Of a DNA stretch of 33,401 nucleotides, positions 1 to 7,014 are shown in pieces (within the stretch, counting starts at the first letter, position 1; every line of letters starts with the position of its first letter). This DNA is from Peribacillus frigoritolerans (lineage in GTDB: Bacteria; Bacillota; Bacilli; Bacillales; DSM-1321). A model generated the notes under the pieces. It did no database searches. It was not told the origin of the DNA and saw only the letters and a list, made by a program, of their open reading frames with translations. A program made the position numbers and the translations under genes. The stretch lies in contig NZ_JAUUTW010000046.1 in NCBI RefSeq assembly GCF_030676415.1, forward strand, positions 1-33,401. The letters run 5' to 3'.

Positions 1-96
1 CCACCAAAAAAAGTTCAGCCTGGTTGTATTGTTATTTTCCATTATCGTCAAGGGGTTAATGGGTTAGACTCTATTTTTGAGATTAGATTTTCGTAG
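1..96 (+). CDS. 3' end of an unknown gene (partial)
   Basis: Frame 1 is open from the window edge to a TAG at 94-96 and gives about 31 residues ending in DSIFEIRFS. The gene starts outside the window. I do not recognise the family. Its stop codon lies just before the first repeat copy, the same gene-then-repeat arrangement seen for the following genes, so it is probably the last part of another array unit. Short and partial, so moderate confidence. Confidence 0.45.
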   Translation, partial: PPKKVQPGCIVIFHYRQGVNGLDSIFEIRFS

Positions 97-102
97 TAGA
101 TG

Positions 103-163
103 GTGGCGGCGAGGAGCGCCGCCATAGAAGTTTCTTATGGCACTAACGGGGCAGGATAGTTCA
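103..163 (+). repeat. Cassette-type repeat R1
   Basis: The central hairpin is GC-rich (GGCGGCG 105-111 with CGCCGCC 117-123), unlike the sequence in other copies but folding the same way. The right-hand site is at 142-160 (ACTAACGGGGCAGGATAGT). The left site is missing or unrecognisable and the T tract is weak. Confidence 0.7.
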
Positions 164-294
164 AGAGTACATATTGATTTGTTCAACAATAGGGCCAGAT
201 TGTGGAACAAGCTTCTTCAACTATTGAGCAGTTTTCTTCAATAACGGTTTGGTTTCTATGGTAAAATATAGTTGTTTGTTGTTAGGGGGTATTT

Positions 295-453
295 ATTATA
301 TATAAAGTATTTGAAATTTTTAAAAATATGTTTTTAGATTTATTTTCTATGGGTAAAGGTTTTGTATACGGATTTGTAATGTTTGGATTATTTATTGTCA
401 TTTGCGTTGCTTTACTATACGGAGTTCTGTTTCTTAAAAACCTCATATTTTAG
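295..453 (+). CDS. Small membrane protein (about 52 aa, possible ATT start)
   Basis: This open frame ends at TAG 451-453 and encodes one long hydrophobic segment (GFVYGFVMFGLFIVICVALLYGVLF). The first ATG is at 328, with no good ribosome site near it. A strong AGGGGG motif at 284-289 lies 5 nt before an in-frame ATT (295), which would give an IYKVFEIFKN extension, so a rare ATT start is plausible. It is followed by repeat R2. Function unknown. The alternative is a 41-residue product from 328, or a decayed gene. Confidence 0.5.
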   Translation: MIYKVFEIFKNMFLDLFSMGKGFVYGFVMFGLFIVICVALLYGVLFLKNLIF

Positions 454-493
454 TCAAATATTACATAGGAACAAACTATTATCTTATTCAACA

Positions 494-560
494 ATCTTAC
501 TTCAATAACAGGGGTTGCTGCGGCAACCTTTTCTTATGGCACTAACGGGGCAGGTTAGTT
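494..560 (+). repeat. Cassette-type repeat R2 (subtype B)
   Basis: Left part is the TTACTTCAATAA subtype. The central hairpin GGTTGC (513-518) / GCAACC (523-528) is followed by TTTTCTTATGG. The right palindromic site ACTAACGGGGCAGGTTAGT starts at 541. Confidence 0.85.
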
Positions 561-675
561 GATTATGAAATCCTGCGAATAAGCGAGTATTCGTGAGCAT
601 TATTTATTAAACTGAGGGAGTTCATTAAGGACTATGATAAGATAGAGTCAAAATATCTTATAAAGGACGACTTTT

Positions 676-972
676 ATGGATAAAAGATACTTTGAACTAG
701 AAAATTACAAGGGTCCCCATATTCATATAGATAATTGGGAACCTTTTTGGGCAGAGGCGATTGCTTGGGAACGGTTAGACGGAAGCTGGGATGTTATGTT
801 TTATGATTTCCAGAGTCAAGAAGAATTTGGCTTACTCTTCGGAACAAAAGAATACTATAAAGATGAAGTTGGAGGAGTTTTTCTCTTTAATGCTCAAACG
901 GACGAGGAGTGTACAGAAAAATTCATTAAATGGGTTCATTCTAACTTACTACCTTTAAGAACAAATAAGTGA
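676..972 (+). CDS. Unknown protein, 98 aa
   Basis: ATG start preceded by AAAGGA at 8 nt. The product is soluble, acidic and rich in Trp, Phe and Tyr (WEPFWAEAIAWERLDGSWDVMFYDF), with no signal peptide or membrane segment. I do not recognise a family. It is a single-gene unit between repeats R2 and R3 with its own upstream region of about 115 bp. Size and context (orphan gene in an accessory array) would fit an immunity-type or adaptor protein, but nothing in the sequence shows a function. Confidence 0.75.
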   Translation: MDKRYFELENYKGPHIHIDNWEPFWAEAIAWERLDGSWDVMFYDFQSQEEFGLLFGTKEYYKDEVGGVFLFNAQTDEECTEKFIKWVHSNLLPLRTNK

Positions 973-984
973 TTATCCTTGTTG

Positions 985-1062
985 ACTAACAGGTGAGTTG
1001 TTTAAGATCGGAGCTGTCTTTAAGGCAGCTTTTTCCTATGCAACTATCGGGGCAGGTTAGTT
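985..1062 (+). repeat. Cassette-type repeat R3 (full)
   Basis: Degenerate left site CTAACAGGTGAGTTG; central terminator hairpin AGCTGTC (1012-1018) / GGCAGCT (1024-1030) followed by TTTTTCC; right site AACTATCGGGGCAGGTTAGTT begins at 1042. Confidence 0.85.
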
Positions 1063-1122
1063 ACATAAAAAATGATAATATTTATATGTTGAATTATTTG
1101 AAACTCAAGAAGGGGAGAGTTT

Positions 1123-1323
1123 ATGGCAAAGTATATTAGAATTTTCTTTTTAACTGTAATGGTAAGTGTAATTCTCATTTTTATTTTTGGTTCTGTATTT
1201 ATTGGCGGGGGCGATACCGCAGAAGATGCAGTTTACACATTTGGAACAATTATTGTCATTCTTCTTTCTTTTTTGATTTCACAAATGTATTACTTAATAA
1301 ATTTTATTAAAAATAAATTATAA
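1123..1323 (+). CDS. Small two-helix membrane protein, 66 aa
   Basis: ATG start with AAGGGGAG upstream. There are two hydrophobic segments at about residues 5-27 (IRIFFLTVMVSVILIFIFGS) and 38-60 (TFGTIIVILLSFLISQMYYL), joined by a short acidic loop (GGDTAEDAV), then a basic tail. No family recognised. Single-gene unit between R3 and R4. Confidence 0.7.
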   Translation: MAKYIRIFFLTVMVSVILIFIFGSVFIGGGDTAEDAVYTFGTIIVILLSFLISQMYYLINFIKNKL

Positions 1324-1335
1324 TTTAAATTTTTC

Positions 1336-1413
1336 ACTAACGGTACTTTACTTCAATAAGGAAGGTTGCTGAGGCAGCCTTTTTTCTTATGGCACTAACG
1401 GGGCAGGTTAGTT
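1336..1413 (+). repeat. Cassette-type repeat R4 (subtype B)
   Basis: Left part CTAACGGTACTTTACTTC. Central hairpin GGTTGCT / GGCAGCC keeps pairing through a G-U change relative to R2, followed by TTTTTTC. Right site ACTAACGGGGCAGGTTAGT at 1394-1412. Confidence 0.85.
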
Positions 1414-1476
1414 TAATAAGAAACATCAAATTGGAAAAACTACCTATGTAAAAACCCAACAGGAAGAGGTAGTAAA

Positions 1477-1983
1477 TTGAAATTACTTTTTATACGTTTA
1501 TTAGTTGTATTTATTCTATTTCAAAACATTCCACTAATAGTTCAAGCTAAAGAAATCAAATATAATCACGATAGTATAACTATTTCTGAAATCAAGAGGA
1601 AAGTTGATTTTAAAGTAGTTGTTCCTCAAAATATTCCTAATGATTGGACGTTAGAAATAAAAACATACCCTTGGGATGAAAAAGATAAAATCACTAATTT
1701 TAGCTTGCACTATATGGATAGCGACGATAAATATTTGCTAATTCATATTGGGCAAAGTAAGGAATCTTTTAATAAAGAAATGAACATAAATGCAGAGCAA
1801 GTAGATATAAACGGTAATAAAGGCTTTTTTGTTGAATGGGGTAATAGTGGTGAGTTAGATAAAAAGGGAGAACTTGTTACTGGTGGTTTACTTCGTTGGA
1901 TACAAGAAGGAACTTATGTAGAAATGGAGAGCTCACGGGTATCAAGGAATAAAATGTTGGAAGTTGCAAGATCAATGAAATAA
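1477..1983 (+). CDS. Secreted DUF4367-like protein
   Basis: TTG start at 1477 with AGGAAGAGG upstream. Residues 1-24 form a typical signal peptide (KLLFIRLLVVFILF core, cleavage near VQA-KE), so the protein is exported. The rest (VVPQNIPNDWTLEIKTYPWDE ... LLRWIQEGTYVEMES ... LEVARSMK) resembles the DUF4367 domain of Bacillus lipoproteins and anti-sigma-like proteins, but no lipobox Cys is present. Length 168 aa is near that of a lone domain. It is followed by the partial repeat R5. The family assignment is from memory of the motif pattern; the molecular role is unknown. Confidence 0.7.
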   Translation: MKLLFIRLLVVFILFQNIPLIVQAKEIKYNHDSITISEIKRKVDFKVVVPQNIPNDWTLEIKTYPWDEKDKITNFSLHYMDSDDKYLLIHIGQSKESFNKEMNINAEQVDINGNKGFFVEWGNSGELDKKGELVTGGLLRWIQEGTYVEMESSRVSRNKMLEVARSMK

Positions 1984-1989
1984 TTTATA

Positions 1990-2012
1990 GAACTATCGGG
2001 GCAGGTTACTTT
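1990..2012 (+). repeat. Half repeat R5 (right site only)
   Basis: GAACTATCGGGGCAGGTTACTTT only; no left site or central hairpin. It lies 7 nt after the stop of the DUF4367-like gene. Confidence 0.7.
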
Positions 2013-2055
2013 AATAACTAAAAAAATCTGATATTAAATCGAACGTTATAGTATA

Positions 2056-2083
2056 GAAAAAAGCACCAATACGGTGCTTTTTG
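2056..2083. terminator. Bidirectional terminator
   Basis: AAAAAAGCACC / GGTGCTTTTT stem with an AATAC loop. A-rich on one side and T-rich on the other, so it can end transcription of the minus-strand gene at 2085-2543 and also stop + strand read-through. Confidence 0.85.
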
Positions 2084-2084
2084 G

Positions 2085-2543
2085 TTATTTTTTTCCTTTC
2101 GCAGGTTCACCGTGACTATAATTTAATAACTCCACCTTAGTAGCAGCTAAATTTTTCTCATCCAGTTCTTTGTTAGACTGAAGGGGTGAAACACCAAATG
2201 TAATGGTATCCGTGCCTAGTTGTCCCGTTTTATTGCCATCGTAAGTTATTACAGTAAATTTTATTATATAGGGATGACTTAACTCCCTTCCTTTTTCCGA
2301 TTGGTCTAATTCCACAACATCATAATTTTTATCCCACCAATTATATTGAATCCTTACTGAATCCTTTTTATAAAAGTCTTTTACTGCTTGTACCATTTCA
2401 TCAGAAAATTGGTCTAATATAAAATGGTCCATAGCTTGTTCCATACCTTCTGAATCGTGTTTATGTTGTTTCTCAGCACTAACGGAAACGTTATTGAGAC
2501 TTATAGAAACCATCAAAATTGCTAAAACCAAAAGCTTTTTCAT
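2085..2543 (-). CDS. Secreted DUF3888-like protein
   Basis: 152 aa, ATG start with GGAGGG upstream on the minus strand. A signal peptide covers residues 1-23 (KKLLVLAILMVSISL, cleavage near VSA-EK). The mature part contains LDQFSDEMVQAVKDFY, NWWDKNYDVVELDQ and YIIKFTVITYDGN, which match my recollection of the DUF3888 family of small secreted Bacillus proteins; biochemical role unknown. It is the only gene in the left array that runs against the repeats, and it has its own strong terminator. Confidence 0.75.
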   Translation of the reverse strand: MKKLLVLAILMVSISLNNVSVSAEKQHKHDSEGMEQAMDHFILDQFSDEMVQAVKDFYKKDSVRIQYNWWDKNYDVVELDQSEKGRELSHPYIIKFTVITYDGNKTGQLGTDTITFGVSPLQSNKELDEKNLAATKVELLNYSHGEPAKGKK

Positions 2544-2590
2544 CGATTCCCTCCTTTTTAATTATTATTTGCAAACAGGCAAATGTTATT

Positions 2591-2614
2591 CAATTAACGG
2601 GTGCGTTAGCTGAA
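2591..2614 (+). repeat. Half repeat R6 (left site only)
   Basis: AATTAACGGGTGCGTTAGC followed by TGAA: the left hairpin without centre or right site. It lies upstream of the minus-strand gene 2085-2543 and before the NUDIX gene. Confidence 0.7.
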
Positions 2615-2681
2615 TAGGTTATTATCAACTCCAATCGATTTATGGTAATATTTAGGTATTATTGAATGGATGGTGATATAA

Positions 2682-3299
2682 ATGGAACCTAAATGGCTTG
2701 AATGGGCGAAACAACTCCAATCCATTGCACAGGCGGGATTAACTTATTCGAAAGATGTATATGACTTGGAAAGATTTGAATTGGTAAGAAATATAAGCGT
2801 TGAAATATTGTCGCATCAAACAGATATGAACAAGACAATAATAAAAGAACTGTTTGCCAATGAAACTGGTTATGCGACTCCTAAGGTAGATATTAGGTCA
2901 GTTGTCTTTAGTGATAATAAGATTTTAATGGTTAGAGAAAACACTGATGGAGATTGGTCTTTACCAGGAGGTTGGGGCGACATAGGATTAACTCCAAGTG
3001 AAGTTGCAGTTAAAGAAGTAAAAGAAGAATCAGGGTTTGATGTTAAAGCAATTAAATTGTTAGGTGTCCTTGATAAGAAGTGTCATCCACACCCTCCTTC
3101 ACTTTATCACGTTTATAAAATGTTTATCCGATGTGAAATAATTGGTGGACAACCTAAAGAAGGTATAGAAACGAGTGCAGTTGAGTTTTTTGCTGAAAAT
3201 GAACTACCATCATTATCAATAGCTAGAAATACAGAATCACAAATTAAAATGGCTTTTAAACATTTACATAATCCACAAGAACCTGTCTATTTTGATTGA
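2682..3299 (+). CDS. NUDIX hydrolase with N-terminal NUDIX-associated domain
   Basis: 205 aa. Residues 1-60 (MEPKWLEWAKQLQSIAQAGLTY ... RFELVRNISVEIL) match the helical N-terminal domain found before NUDIX domains in Bacillus ADP-ribose or sugar-nucleotide pyrophosphatase homologues. Residues 68-190 form the NUDIX fold. The box reads GGWGDIGLTPSEVAVKEVKE then ESGF, with Lys replacing the usual Arg before the metal-binding Glu residues. It likely hydrolyses a nucleoside diphosphate linked to another moiety; the substrate cannot be read. ATG start after GGTGATATAA, a weak ribosome site. Own unit between R6 and R7. Confidence 0.9.
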   Translation: MEPKWLEWAKQLQSIAQAGLTYSKDVYDLERFELVRNISVEILSHQTDMNKTIIKELFANETGYATPKVDIRSVVFSDNKILMVRENTDGDWSLPGGWGDIGLTPSEVAVKEVKEESGFDVKAIKLLGVLDKKCHPHPPSLYHVYKMFIRCEIIGGQPKEGIETSAVEFFAENELPSLSIARNTESQIKMAFKHLHNPQEPVYFD

Positions 3300-3329
3300 T
3301 TTTTTTAATGGGTGAGCCCCCAGTTATAG

Positions 3330-3409
3330 AACTAACGGGTGTATTAGCTGAAGACCAGAGCTGCCTTTAAGGCAGCCTTTTTTTATGGCACTAACGGGGC
3401 AGGATAGTT
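3330..3409 (+). repeat. Cassette-type repeat R7 (full, strong terminator)
   Basis: Left site ACTAACGGGTGTATTAGCT; hairpin GCTGCC (3360-3365) / GGCAGC (3371-3376) followed by CTTTTTTT; right site ACTAACGGGGCAGGATAGT. The best intrinsic terminator of the left array. Confidence 0.9.
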
Positions 3410-3471
3410 GCATAAGGATGATGGTCTTTTGTGGTAAAATATGAAGGAAAAGGATAATTGGGAGGGTGACT

Positions 3472-3786
3472 ATGGAAGGGTTGGAAATATACGATATTTT
3501 AAGATTAGTTTTTATTACTTTTATAATTAGTTTAATTGTAATTTCTATTATTTTATTGGTTCAAAAAAAACGAAGTAACCTAGTTAATGGATTCACAGTT
3601 AGTATTACTTCAATTATTTCAATAATTGTTTCTGGTATTAATCTTATTATTATGGGATACATAGCTGATGAATTAAATTTAGCAGGAGACGTTATTTCCT
3701 CATATTTGTTTCTTATAATTTTAGGCTTAAGCATATTTAATTTGTTTATTTACTTTAAAAATAAAAACAGTATTATTAGTGGCTAA
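3472..3786 (+). CDS. Three-helix membrane protein, about 104 aa
   Basis: ATG at 3472 chosen because GGAGGG ends 5 nt before it; a GTG six bases upstream is inside the ribosome site. Hydrophobic segments at roughly residues 9-31, 42-66 and 77-98, separated by short basic or polar loops (QKKRSN, ADELN), ending FKNKNSIISG. It looks like a small integral membrane protein of unknown role. Single-gene unit between R7 and R8. Confidence 0.7.
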   Translation: MEGLEIYDILRLVFITFIISLIVISIILLVQKKRSNLVNGFTVSITSIISIIVSGINLIIMGYIADELNLAGDVISSYLFLIILGLSIFNLFIYFKNKNSIISG

Positions 3787-3801
3787 TAAATTCTTAAAGT
3801 A

Positions 3802-3872
3802 TCAGGAGCTTTACTTCAATAATGAAGTTGCTTATGCAGCTCTTTTTCTTTGGAACTAACGGGGCAGGATAG
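3802..3872 (+). repeat. Cassette-type repeat R8 (subtype B)
   Basis: Left part AGCTTTACTTCAATAA; central hairpin AGTTGC / GCAGCT followed by CTTTTTC; right site AACTAACGGGGCAGGATAG. Confidence 0.8.
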
Positions 3873-3967
3873 AGGTAACTCTTCTTTAATTTGATGGGAA
3901 GAAAACTATTACAATACTCAAAAGTCTAGCTTACAGTTATTTTAAAAATTTCTCTGGAGGTGTTGAT

Positions 3968-4174
3968 TTGAAAGCACATAATTCATTTGGAAAAATTATA
4001 TACTGGATTGGTTTCTTATTGTTTGTTTTTGGTCTTGGAACAAGGTTCGGCCCCCTAGACTACAATTTTCTTATACCAAATAAATCATTAGCAATTATTT
4101 ATACCTATATAGGAATAGCAATCTTATTAATTTCAGACTTTTTTAAAAAACCCAATAACTCAAGAGTTAAATAA
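3968..4174 (+). CDS. Small two-helix membrane protein, 68 aa
   Basis: TTG start at 3968 with GGAGGTG upstream. Two hydrophobic segments (residues 8-26, IIYWIGFLLFVFGLGTRFG; and 40-58, AIIYTYIGIAILLISDFF) and a basic C-terminus (KKPNNSRVK). Unknown function. Followed by about 90 bp and then the palindromic half repeat R9. Confidence 0.7.
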   Translation: MKAHNSFGKIIYWIGFLLFVFGLGTRFGPLDYNFLIPNKSLAIIYTYIGIAILLISDFFKKPNNSRVK

Positions 4175-4267
4175 GTTAGTAAGTGGGAGTTAATACATCA
4201 CCCTTAAACTTATTGTTTAACAAGCACTATTACCGCATAGTTTGTGTCAACTCTGCGATAAGTCTTA

Positions 4268-4293
4268 TAGAACTAACGGGTGCGTTAGTTCAA
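4268..4293 (+). repeat. Half repeat R9 (perfect left palindrome)
   Basis: GAACTAACG (4270-4278) / CGTTAGTTC (4283-4291) around a GGTG loop. A lone left-type site with perfect 9-bp arms. Confidence 0.8.
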
Positions 4294-4301
4294 TAAAAGA
4301 A

Positions 4302-4355
4302 AAAAGGAGAGTACATATTATACATGGCTAATATGTACTCTCCTTTTTTTATTAA
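4302..4355 (+). terminator. Strong intrinsic terminator
   Basis: Long perfect stem (AAAGGAGAGTACATATT and its complement) with loop ATACATGGCT, followed by TTTTTTTATT. It starts directly after R9 and so replaces the central hairpin that R9 lacks. Confidence 0.9.
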
Positions 4356-4496
4356 GGTTTTTTATAATTAGGTCTAGATAATTTTGAAAAACTAACAAAC
4401 ATTAAAGGACCGTCAATAGACCTGTTTTTTGTACGAAAGAAGGATGGCCACCAAGTTTCGACGAATATATCAATATACTTTTTGGAGGTGTTGGAT

Positions 4497-4682
4497 ATGG
4501 GGATTTGTTGTGGAGAGTGTCACGTTGAATTAAAGAGTGATGATTATGTCACATTGGATGAATTTAGCACGCTGAGGCACACATATTGCGGTTATGATCT
4601 TATTGCCGAGCTGATCAAAGACATTGGGACTTATCGAAATATCAAAACAAAGTATTGGTTTTCCCGTGAGCGTACTAAATGA
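4497..4682 (+). CDS. Small Cys-containing protein, 61 aa
   Basis: ATG at 4497, 8 nt after GGAGG. Begins MGICCGECHVELKSDDYV and has HTYCGYDLIAEL; the CCxxCH and later C suggest a small zinc-binding knuckle. Its 3' end overlaps the next gene by ATGA (4679-4682), so the two are translationally coupled and probably act together. Unknown family; the context (partner encodes a ribbon-helix-helix-like protein) suggests a plasmid or accessory regulatory pair. Confidence 0.7.
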   Translation: MGICCGECHVELKSDDYVTLDEFSTLRHTYCGYDLIAELIKDIGTYRNIKTKYWFSRERTK

Positions 4683-5185
4683 AAATCGGTAAAATCTTGG
4701 AGTTAATTAAAACTGATACACCAGCGAAAATTGCCAAAAGGGCTGATGTTCATCTTTCAGAAAAATTACTAAGAAAAGCATTGAATAAAGCTGGTTATGA
4801 GTATAGAAATTCAGGCGAAAAAGGCTGGTATTTCGTTGGTGAAGGTGACGAGGAAACGGTACAAGAGCAGCTTATTTATGACTTTGCAACAGCAGGAAAA
4901 GCAAAGGCGAACGTTTCAACTAATGTAAATAAAGAACCTATTAACGATACCAACCAACGTTCTAACGTTGGCATAAAACATGGTAAAGAACGGGTCAAAC
5001 AAGCGAACGAACAATCAGCACCAACCATAGAACGAACCAACGTTATAAGAAAACGTTCTTCATTCGATATGGATGTTGAACTTATGAAGGAACTAAAAAT
5101 ACAAGCAATCATTCATGATAGGACGGTTTATGAACTAGTTGAAAGTGCCGTAAGGCACTATTTAGCTGAATTAAAGGGAAAATGA
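4679..5185 (+). CDS. DNA-binding protein, ribbon-helix-helix C-terminus, 168 aa
   Basis: The N-terminal 60 residues (MKIGKILELIKTDTPAKIAK ... LLRKALNKAGYEYRNSGEKGWYF) look like a compact helical DNA- or protein-binding module. Residues 85-130 are a low-complexity Asn/Arg/Lys linker. Residues 130-168 (SSFDMDVELMKELKIQAIIH then YELVESAVRHYLAEL) match the CopG/Arc ribbon-helix-helix pattern common in plasmid regulators. The coding sequence between 4906 and 5065 holds repeated AACGTT / GAACG words that could be operator-like sites. ATG overlaps the upstream stop. A copy-number or partition regulator is possible but not shown. Confidence 0.7.
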   Translation: MKIGKILELIKTDTPAKIAKRADVHLSEKLLRKALNKAGYEYRNSGEKGWYFVGEGDEETVQEQLIYDFATAGKAKANVSTNVNKEPINDTNQRSNVGIKHGKERVKQANEQSAPTIERTNVIRKRSSFDMDVELMKELKIQAIIHDRTVYELVESAVRHYLAELKGK

Positions 5186-5232
5186 TGTGGCTTTGAAATA
5201 AAGTCACGATGTTTATAATAAAGTTGCACCGT

Positions 5233-5272
5233 TTTACCCCTTTGGAAAATATCCTCTAAAGGGGTGTTTTTA
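5233..5272 (+). terminator. Intrinsic terminator of the 4497-5185 pair
   Basis: ACCCCTTT ... AAAGGGGT stem with an internal GGA/TCC continuation, then GTTTTTATG. Confidence 0.85.
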
Positions 5273-5284
5273 TGTCCAAAAGAT

Positions 5285-5363
5285 AATAACGGGTGCGTTA
5301 GCTGAAGATCGATCTGTCTTAAAGACAGCTCTTCCTTATGGAACTAACGGGGCAGTTTAATTG
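5285..5363 (+). repeat. Cassette-type repeat R10 (full)
   Basis: Left site TAACGGGTGCGTTAGCTGAAG; hairpin CTGTCTT / AAGACAG; right site AACTAACGGGGCAGTTTAATT. Full structure although a separate terminator already lies 13 bp upstream. Confidence 0.85.
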
Positions 5364-5579
5364 AAGTAGGCATCTCACATCTACCTCATCTCATTAACAA
5401 TGAAAGGAGCAAGGTAAGAGTTAGTTGACCATTAGGCGTGACTACCTAAAGTTAAAATTGTGTTTTTTATCAAAGTGTTTGTCTTATACAAAAAGCTCTC
5501 AAACGAATAGATTAATAATAGATTTAAGTATATTTTTTAAATCTAAAACAATATTAATAGAAGGGAGTTTTTATCTAGA
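5364..5579. other. Leader region before the beta-propeller gene
   Basis: With the 5186-5363 segment this makes about 390 bp without a gene. I see no convincing ORF in 5364-5579; it presumably holds the promoter of the propeller gene, with a GAAGGGAG ribosome site at about 5560. GAAAGGAGC at about 5401 looks like a ribosome site but no frame follows it. Confidence 0.4.
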
Positions 5580-6632
5580 ATGAAACGACATGACTATCTC
5601 TACATTGGAGACGGCTTCGACAACACCGTGAAGACATTTGATGCAGAATCGGGCAGGTTCCTTGGAAGATTTGTTCCATCAGGTGACAACGGCTTAAATG
5701 GTCCCCGGGGACTTATCTTCGATCATAATGGTAATCTCCTTGTTACTAACCAAAACGTACTGCCTCCTCCTCCTCCAGCACCTCAAAATGGAAGCATTTT
5801 AAAGTACGACGCACACACTGGACAGTTTCAAGGATATCTCGTCAATCCCAATGATCCTAACGCTCCGTTCGCCCCGCGCGGTATCGTCCTTTCGAAACAA
5901 AATATTCTGTTTGTGGCAGACATTATTGTAGAGACCGGCCTGAATGGAGAAGTGAGGACATATCATGGTACCACTGGGGTGTTTCAGGGGAATCTTGAAC
6001 ACCCGCCTGGAGTACAGTTTTTTCCCCGAAGTGTAGTAATTGGTCCGGACGGCTTGTTATATGTGTCCGTCAGTAACAACCCTACTACTGCAGAAGGTCA
6101 GCTCGGTGGACGGGTAGTGCGCTATAATCCGAAAACCGGGGAATTCATTGATGTGTTCATTGAGGGCGATTCTATTCCAGATTTTAACCGTCCGGAAGGT
6201 TTGGTCTTCGGTCCTGATGGCAACCTCTATATCACCAGTTTCAGAAGGGACCCGAGTGACACGGACAAAATTCTTATCTTCGACCGTAAGGGCAGGTTTC
6301 TTGACAAGATTGATCTCTATGCCGTCGGACAGCCCCGCGCCTTTGCGCAGGCAATCCTGTTTGGTCCAAACGGTAAACTATTTGTCCCTATTACAGGACC
6401 GGGTCCCGTTAATGGCCAGCCTTTGGGACCTGATACAGGTTCTGTACGTCGCTACAACGTTAAGAGCAAAACATTTGATGTGTTTGTACGTCCGGCTCTT
6501 CTGGGAGGACCGTTAACGGAGCCGTGGTATCTGACATTTGGCAAAACGGACCCCGCAACACTAGCTTACAGGCATGACAAGGAAGAAAGCAGCGACCATG
6601 ATCACCACCATGATGATGAAAGCAGTGACTAG
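5580..6632 (+). CDS. NHL/SMP-30-like beta-propeller protein
   Basis: 350 aa. Repeated blades of the pattern GPRGLIFDHNGNLLVTN, RSVVIGPDGLLYVS, RPEGLVFGPDGNLYITS and AQAILFGPNGKLFVP, each followed by a VVRYN/ILKYD/VRRYN strand, show a six-bladed propeller of the NHL/SMP-30 type. A proline run (PPPPPAP) sits in a loop near residue 65. The C-terminus is His/Asp/Ser-rich (DHDHHHDDE), a possible metal-binding tail. No signal peptide, so cytoplasmic or spore-associated. Codon use is more GC-rich than the neighbours, suggesting separate origin. Propeller type is clear; activity (lactonase-like or binding scaffold) is not. Confidence 0.85.
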   Translation: MKRHDYLYIGDGFDNTVKTFDAESGRFLGRFVPSGDNGLNGPRGLIFDHNGNLLVTNQNVLPPPPPAPQNGSILKYDAHTGQFQGYLVNPNDPNAPFAPRGIVLSKQNILFVADIIVETGLNGEVRTYHGTTGVFQGNLEHPPGVQFFPRSVVIGPDGLLYVSVSNNPTTAEGQLGGRVVRYNPKTGEFIDVFIEGDSIPDFNRPEGLVFGPDGNLYITSFRRDPSDTDKILIFDRKGRFLDKIDLYAVGQPRAFAQAILFGPNGKLFVPITGPGPVNGQPLGPDTGSVRRYNVKSKTFDVFVRPALLGGPLTEPWYLTFGKTDPATLAYRHDKEESSDHDHHHDDESSD

Positions 6633-6660
6633 AATAGTAGTTAAAATTTGAATATATAAG

Positions 6661-6702
6661 GAAAGACCGCCACTTGTGTTTAGATAGCGGTCTTTCTTTG
6701 GA
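6661..6702 (+). terminator. Terminator after the propeller gene
   Basis: GAAAGACCGC / GCGGTCTTTC stem with an A/T-rich loop, then TTTGG. Confidence 0.85.
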
Positions 6703-6851
6703 CAAGGTGTAACTTTTCTAAAAGGTCTTTGATTTGTTTTAAAATATTCCTTACAGCGAGGTGAGTTCGCCAAGTTTCTAACATCAAACAGGTCAAGGTG
6801 GTTCTCACGATACAGGTATTACGTCTTTAGAGTGTGAAGAAATGTACTTAC

Positions 6852-6927
6852 GCTAACGGGTGCGTTAGCTGAAGATCGGAGCTGTCTTAAGGCAGCCTTT
6901 TCTTCTTTAACTAACAGGTGTTATTGT
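6852..6927 (+). repeat. Cassette-type repeat R11 (full)
   Basis: Left site CTAACGGGTGCGTTAG is perfect; hairpin GCTGTCTTAAGGCAGC then CTTTTCTTC; right site decayed (AACTAACAGGTGTTATT). It is the last copy before the recombinase gene. Confidence 0.85.
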
Positions 6928-6938
6928 TTAATGAAAAA

Positions 6939-6996
6939 TCTACTAATCTAGTATAATAGTTCTTCTTTTGTCTATACTGTCTACTAATATGGTATA
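6939..6996 (+). promoter_or_regulatory. Direct repeats and -10 box before the recombinase
   Basis: Two 17-bp direct repeats, 6939-6955 and 6980-6996 (TCTACTAATCTAGTATA and TCTACTAATATGGTATA), differ at three positions and are 41 bp apart, about four helical turns. A TATAAT box overlaps the first (6952-6957). They could bind a repressor or the recombinase itself, as attI direct repeats do in integrons. Only the repeats are seen; the role is inferred. Confidence 0.5.
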
Positions 6997-7014
6997 GATT
7001 GGAGAGAAACAGGT

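Noticed and set aside
4876..5112. Minus-strand frame over the ribbon-helix-helix gene
   Set aside because: No ribosome site; shadow of the 4679-5185 gene.
6148..6516. Long + frame inside the propeller gene, and minus frames 6460-6773
   Set aside because: They overlap a well-supported propeller gene in other frames, have no ribosome sites and have implausible composition.
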